From Proteobacteria bacterium UBA1148 (GTDB lineage: Bacteria; Pseudomonadota; Gammaproteobacteria; Steroidobacterales; Rariloculaceae): DNA of 53,003 nt. Shown here in pieces: positions 51,069-53,003 of this stretch. Within the stretch, counting starts at the first letter, position 1; each line of letters begins with the position of its first letter. The stretch is from assembly GCA_002311835.1 (NCBI GenBank), contig DBZY01000009.1, positions 1 to 53,003 on the forward strand. Direction: 5' to 3'. Under the pieces are notes generated by a model that made no database searches, was not told where the DNA came from, and was given only the letters and a program-made list of their open reading frames with translations. Position numbers and translations under genes: made by a program.

Positions 51069-52079
51069 TTATGGTGGGAACGATGGCCAGGGGGGTAGCG
51101 GTAAGCCCTTAGAGGCCAGGAATTCCGGGTTGAAGAGTTTCGACTGATACCGCGACCCAGAATCACAGAGTACGGTCACGATAGTTTTTCCTGGCCCGAG
51201 TTCATTTGCCAAACGAATTGCGCCAGCAACGTTAATACCGCTGGAACCTCCTATCAAAAGCCCTTCTTCCAACAGAAGATCAAAGCAGATTGGTAACATC
51301 TCTTCATCAGAGATACAGAATGCATCATCGATTTTTGCGCCTTCAAGATTTCCCGTGACTCTTCCTTGACCTATGCCTTCTGTGATTGAGCTACCCTGTG
51401 ATGAAAGTTCACCAGTTTTTATCCAACTGAATATTGCGGCGCCCATTGGGTCAGCGACGGCTGTCACAATGCTCGGATTCTGCTTTTTTAAATATTCGCT
51501 GACGCCTGCCAGTGTTCCTCCAGTTCCCACAGCACAGATGAAAGCATCGACTTTTCCATCTGTTTGCTCCCATATTTCAGGGCCCGTACTTGCAAAGTGG
51601 CCCTCTCGGTTTGCTGTGTTGTCCCACTGATTGGCGTAGAGAACCCCATGTGATTCTGTTTTCGTAAGCTCGGCAGCTGTACGTTCTGCAACATGTACGT
51701 AGTTGTTTGGATCACGGTAGGGTACGGCGGGAACTTCTCGAAGCTCAGCACCACAAAGCCGCAGCGCGTCTTTTTTCTCCTGAGTCTGTGAGTCTGGCAT
51801 CAGGATTAAAGTTCGGTATCCGCGTGAGTTCCCGACTAGAGCTAGACCGATACCTGTGTTGCCGGCAGTACCTTCTACAATTAATCCCCCCGGCTCCAGG
51901 GTGCCACGCTGCTCGGCGTCCAGCACCATATATTTCGCAGCTCTATCTTTGACCGATCCTCCTGGATTCAGAAATTCGGCTTTTCCCAGAATTGTACAGC
52001 CTGTCTGCTCAGATGCTTTCTGAAGCTTAATCAGTGGTGTGTTGCCCACGGAATCGACGAATCCGTCACGAATATTCAT
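51069..52079 (-). CDS. cysK: cysteine synthase family PLP enzyme
   Basis: A 336-residue fold II PLP enzyme. The PLP lysine is K44 in G-G-S-V-K-D-R, the carboxylate loop is E-G-T-A-G-N-T-G-I-G, and the phosphate loop is G-T-G-G-T-L-A-G. It makes cysteine from O-acetylserine and sulfide, or belongs to the related cystathionine beta-synthase subgroup. The residues S-R-Y-Q-S-K-L-F-N-P near the C-terminus and the longer tail (P-P-W-P-S-F) resemble the CysK2/CBS-like group rather than standard CysK. It ends nine bases from the convergent barrel gene. Confidence 0.88.
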   Translation of the reverse strand: MNIRDGFVDSVGNTPLIKLQKASEQTGCTILGKAEFLNPGGSVKDRAAKYMVLDAEQRGTLEPGGLIVEGTAGNTGIGLALVGNSRGYRTLILMPDSQTQEKKDALRLCGAELREVPAVPYRDPNNYVHVAERTAAELTKTESHGVLYANQWDNTANREGHFASTGPEIWEQTDGKVDAFICAVGTGGTLAGVSEYLKKQNPSIVTAVADPMGAAIFSWIKTGELSSQGSSITEGIGQGRVTGNLEGAKIDDAFCISDEEMLPICFDLLLEEGLLIGGSSGINVAGAIRLANELGPGKTIVTVLCDSGSRYQSKLFNPEFLASKGLPLPPWPSFPP

Positions 52080-52268
52080 AGCATTTTTAGATTATTGGGA
52101 TGTGCTTAGGCGCTCTTTTCGGATTCAAAGTGCGACGCTATTGTACACGGGCGAAACACCTGCTCTATTTTTACGTCTCGGGGCACAATCAAGAGGTGCG
52201 TAATTGAAATACTCAACTACAATCTACTCCCGCTCCGACTATGTTTGCGGACCTGAGAGCATAGTGAG

Positions 52269-52703
52269 CTATTCAGTAACTGTGATTGTGATCATTTCCG
52301 AAAGCACTGGTGGTGAGTGTGGGGTGTGTACATAATCCCCAAGTACGAGCTGCAACGTGTGTTGCCCGGGTTCAAGGTTTAGTTCCGTTTCCGTCTGCCC
52401 TAGTCCGAAGTGCACGACCTGGTTCGTAGCAGGTAGTGGTAGATTGAGTGGAGGCATATCAGCTTCTCCGACGTCAATCAGTAGGTGGTGGTGCCCAGTG
52501 TTAGGAAGTTGTACTCCGGCTGGGGCAACCCCGATTCCCCTCAGTCCGAATCGCACGGTGACAGGTGAAGAGACTGCTGTCCCGTCTGCAGGAGACTGGA
52601 TGTAGGTCTCCACTCCGTCCGGAGCCGATGTAAGTTCTTGTGTTTGGGCGGGGGCTAGCAAAACAGATAGAAGCAGGCCGGCGATCAGTGGTATTGTTCT
52701 CAT
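52269..52703 (-). CDS. exported DUF4399 protein
   Basis: A 144-residue protein with a signal peptide (about 1-21, L-A-P-A-Q-T) and a domain with P-A-D-G-T-A-V, V-R-F-G-L-R-G-I-G-V-A-P-A-G, T-G-H-H-H-L-L-I-D and Q-L-V-L-G-D, all typical of DUF4399. The repeated H-H-H and a C-terminal beta-sandwich-like pattern suggest a metal-binding or immunoglobulin-type fold; the role is not known. It stands alone with 189 bases to the next gene on each side. Confidence 0.85.
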   Translation of the reverse strand: MRTIPLIAGLLLSVLLAPAQTQELTSAPDGVETYIQSPADGTAVSSPVTVRFGLRGIGVAPAGVQLPNTGHHHLLIDVGEADMPPLNLPLPATNQVVHFGLGQTETELNLEPGQHTLQLVLGDYVHTPHSPPVLSEMITITVTE

Positions 52704-52901
52704 AGTCGTCCTTTCAATGGGTTGGGCACGTCCCTTACCAGCTTTGACCAGCTAGAGAGCCGCGTCAACCCTTAAAGTTACCCACACGTTAGTGGAGTAT
52801 GTTGGAAGTTGGAGGCGGAAGACATTTTAAAGTGAACTTCCGTCCTAGCAGGTGAACTAAAGTTAATATAGGACCCTGCTCTGATAATAGTGAGGTGACT
52901 C

Positions 52902-53003
52902 ATGTTCTTAAAGAGTGCCCGATGCCAGTTATTGGCTTTGTTTATATCAGCCATGCTTGTGGGTTGTGTGACACCACCGCAGCAGCAGAGCCGGTCCCAG
53001 AGC
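52902..53003 (+). CDS. start of a lipoprotein gene (cut by window end)
   Basis: An open frame from ATG 52902, with GAGGTG five bases before it, encodes a positively charged start, a hydrophobic segment and a lipobox L-V-G-C followed by V-T-P-P-Q-Q-Q. The last 34 codons of the window are thus the signal region of a lipoprotein. The product cannot be named. Confidence 0.75.
   Translation, partial: MFLKSARCQLLALFISAMLVGCVTPPQQQSRSQS

Noticed and set aside
1..53003. tRNA, rRNA, CRISPR array, prophage or insertion sequence
   Set aside because: No cloverleaf with a T-loop motif, no array of regular repeats and no transposase or integrase domains were seen on either strand by reading; a dedicated tRNA scan was not possible.

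Overview
The window looks like a piece of chromosome from a free-living Gram-negative proteobacterium, most likely an uncultured marine gammaproteobacterium. The signs are Kdo transferase (LPS core), Lol-like and outer-membrane barrel genes, the bacterial biosynthetic arginine decarboxylase SpeA, RimO, a long-form QueF and multihaem cytochrome c. Base composition is near 50% GC and even throughout. I see no phage, transposon, integrase, CRISPR array, rRNA or tRNA. The lineage is an inference from gene content.

Layout. 1-900: tail of a cytochrome b type redox operon (tiny membrane protein, diheme cytochrome b, unknown helical protein). 1.6-3.2 kb: secreted metallo-beta-lactamase-fold hydrolase and a carboxymuconolactone-decarboxylase-like protein. 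3.2-8.1 kb, minus strand: three linked genes, namely a membrane-embedded MFS/spermidine-synthase-like fusion with a repeat tail, an exported class I methyltransferase and an HtrA-like protein that has lost its catalytic His and Asp. 8.2-10.2 kb, minus strand: two zinc metalloprotease-like proteins and an exported YqgE-family protein. 10.3-15.3 kb: a complete arginine-to-putrescine operon (agmatine deiminase, deoxyhypusine-synthase-like enzyme, SpeA, N-carbamoylputrescine amidase). 15.3-20.8 kb: a double-length tandem UvrA. 20.8-23.4 kb, minus: DUF1015 protein and RimO. 23.6-28.5 kb: MaoC hydratase, M28 lipoprotein peptidase and a double-length tandem Kdo transferase. 28.6-33.2 kb: thioredoxin reductase, then divergently the SAM cycle operon metK / PfkB kinase (probable adenosine kinase) / ahcY. 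33.3-36.2 kb: TetR regulator with a perfect operator palindrome, divergent DASS transporter, QueF. 36.3-40.6 kb: eight-haem TPR lipoprotein cytochrome, small membrane protein, alpha/beta hydrolase, DMT exporter. 40.6-44.3 kb: a non-coding stretch with a 27-bp direct repeat and a probable SAM-II riboswitch with intrinsic terminator, leading a three-gene sulfur amino-acid operon (MetZ-like, MOSC, second PLP enzyme). 44.3-51.1 kb: Ogt, then a six-gene envelope operon (DUF4159, LolA-like, two FtsX-type permeases, LolD-like ATPase, outer-membrane barrel). 51.1-53.0 kb: cysteine synthase family, DUF4399 protein, start of a lipoprotein gene.

How the genes fit together. SAM metabolism is a recurring theme: MetK makes SAM, AhcY and the kinase clear SAH and adenosine, a probable SAM-sensing leader controls homocysteine synthesis, and CysK/MOSC genes sit nearby. 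A second theme is gene doubling by in-frame fusion (UvrA x2, WaaA x2). The observations I consider most worth testing are the SAM-II leader with a mutually exclusive antiterminator pairing (41021-41115), the polyamine operon with an embedded DHS-like enzyme, the apparent self-contained trans-envelope export operon, the tandem Kdo transferase, and the methyltransferase / pseudo-HtrA / spermidine-synthase-like trio. All function calls are from reading the translated sequence; no database search was run.
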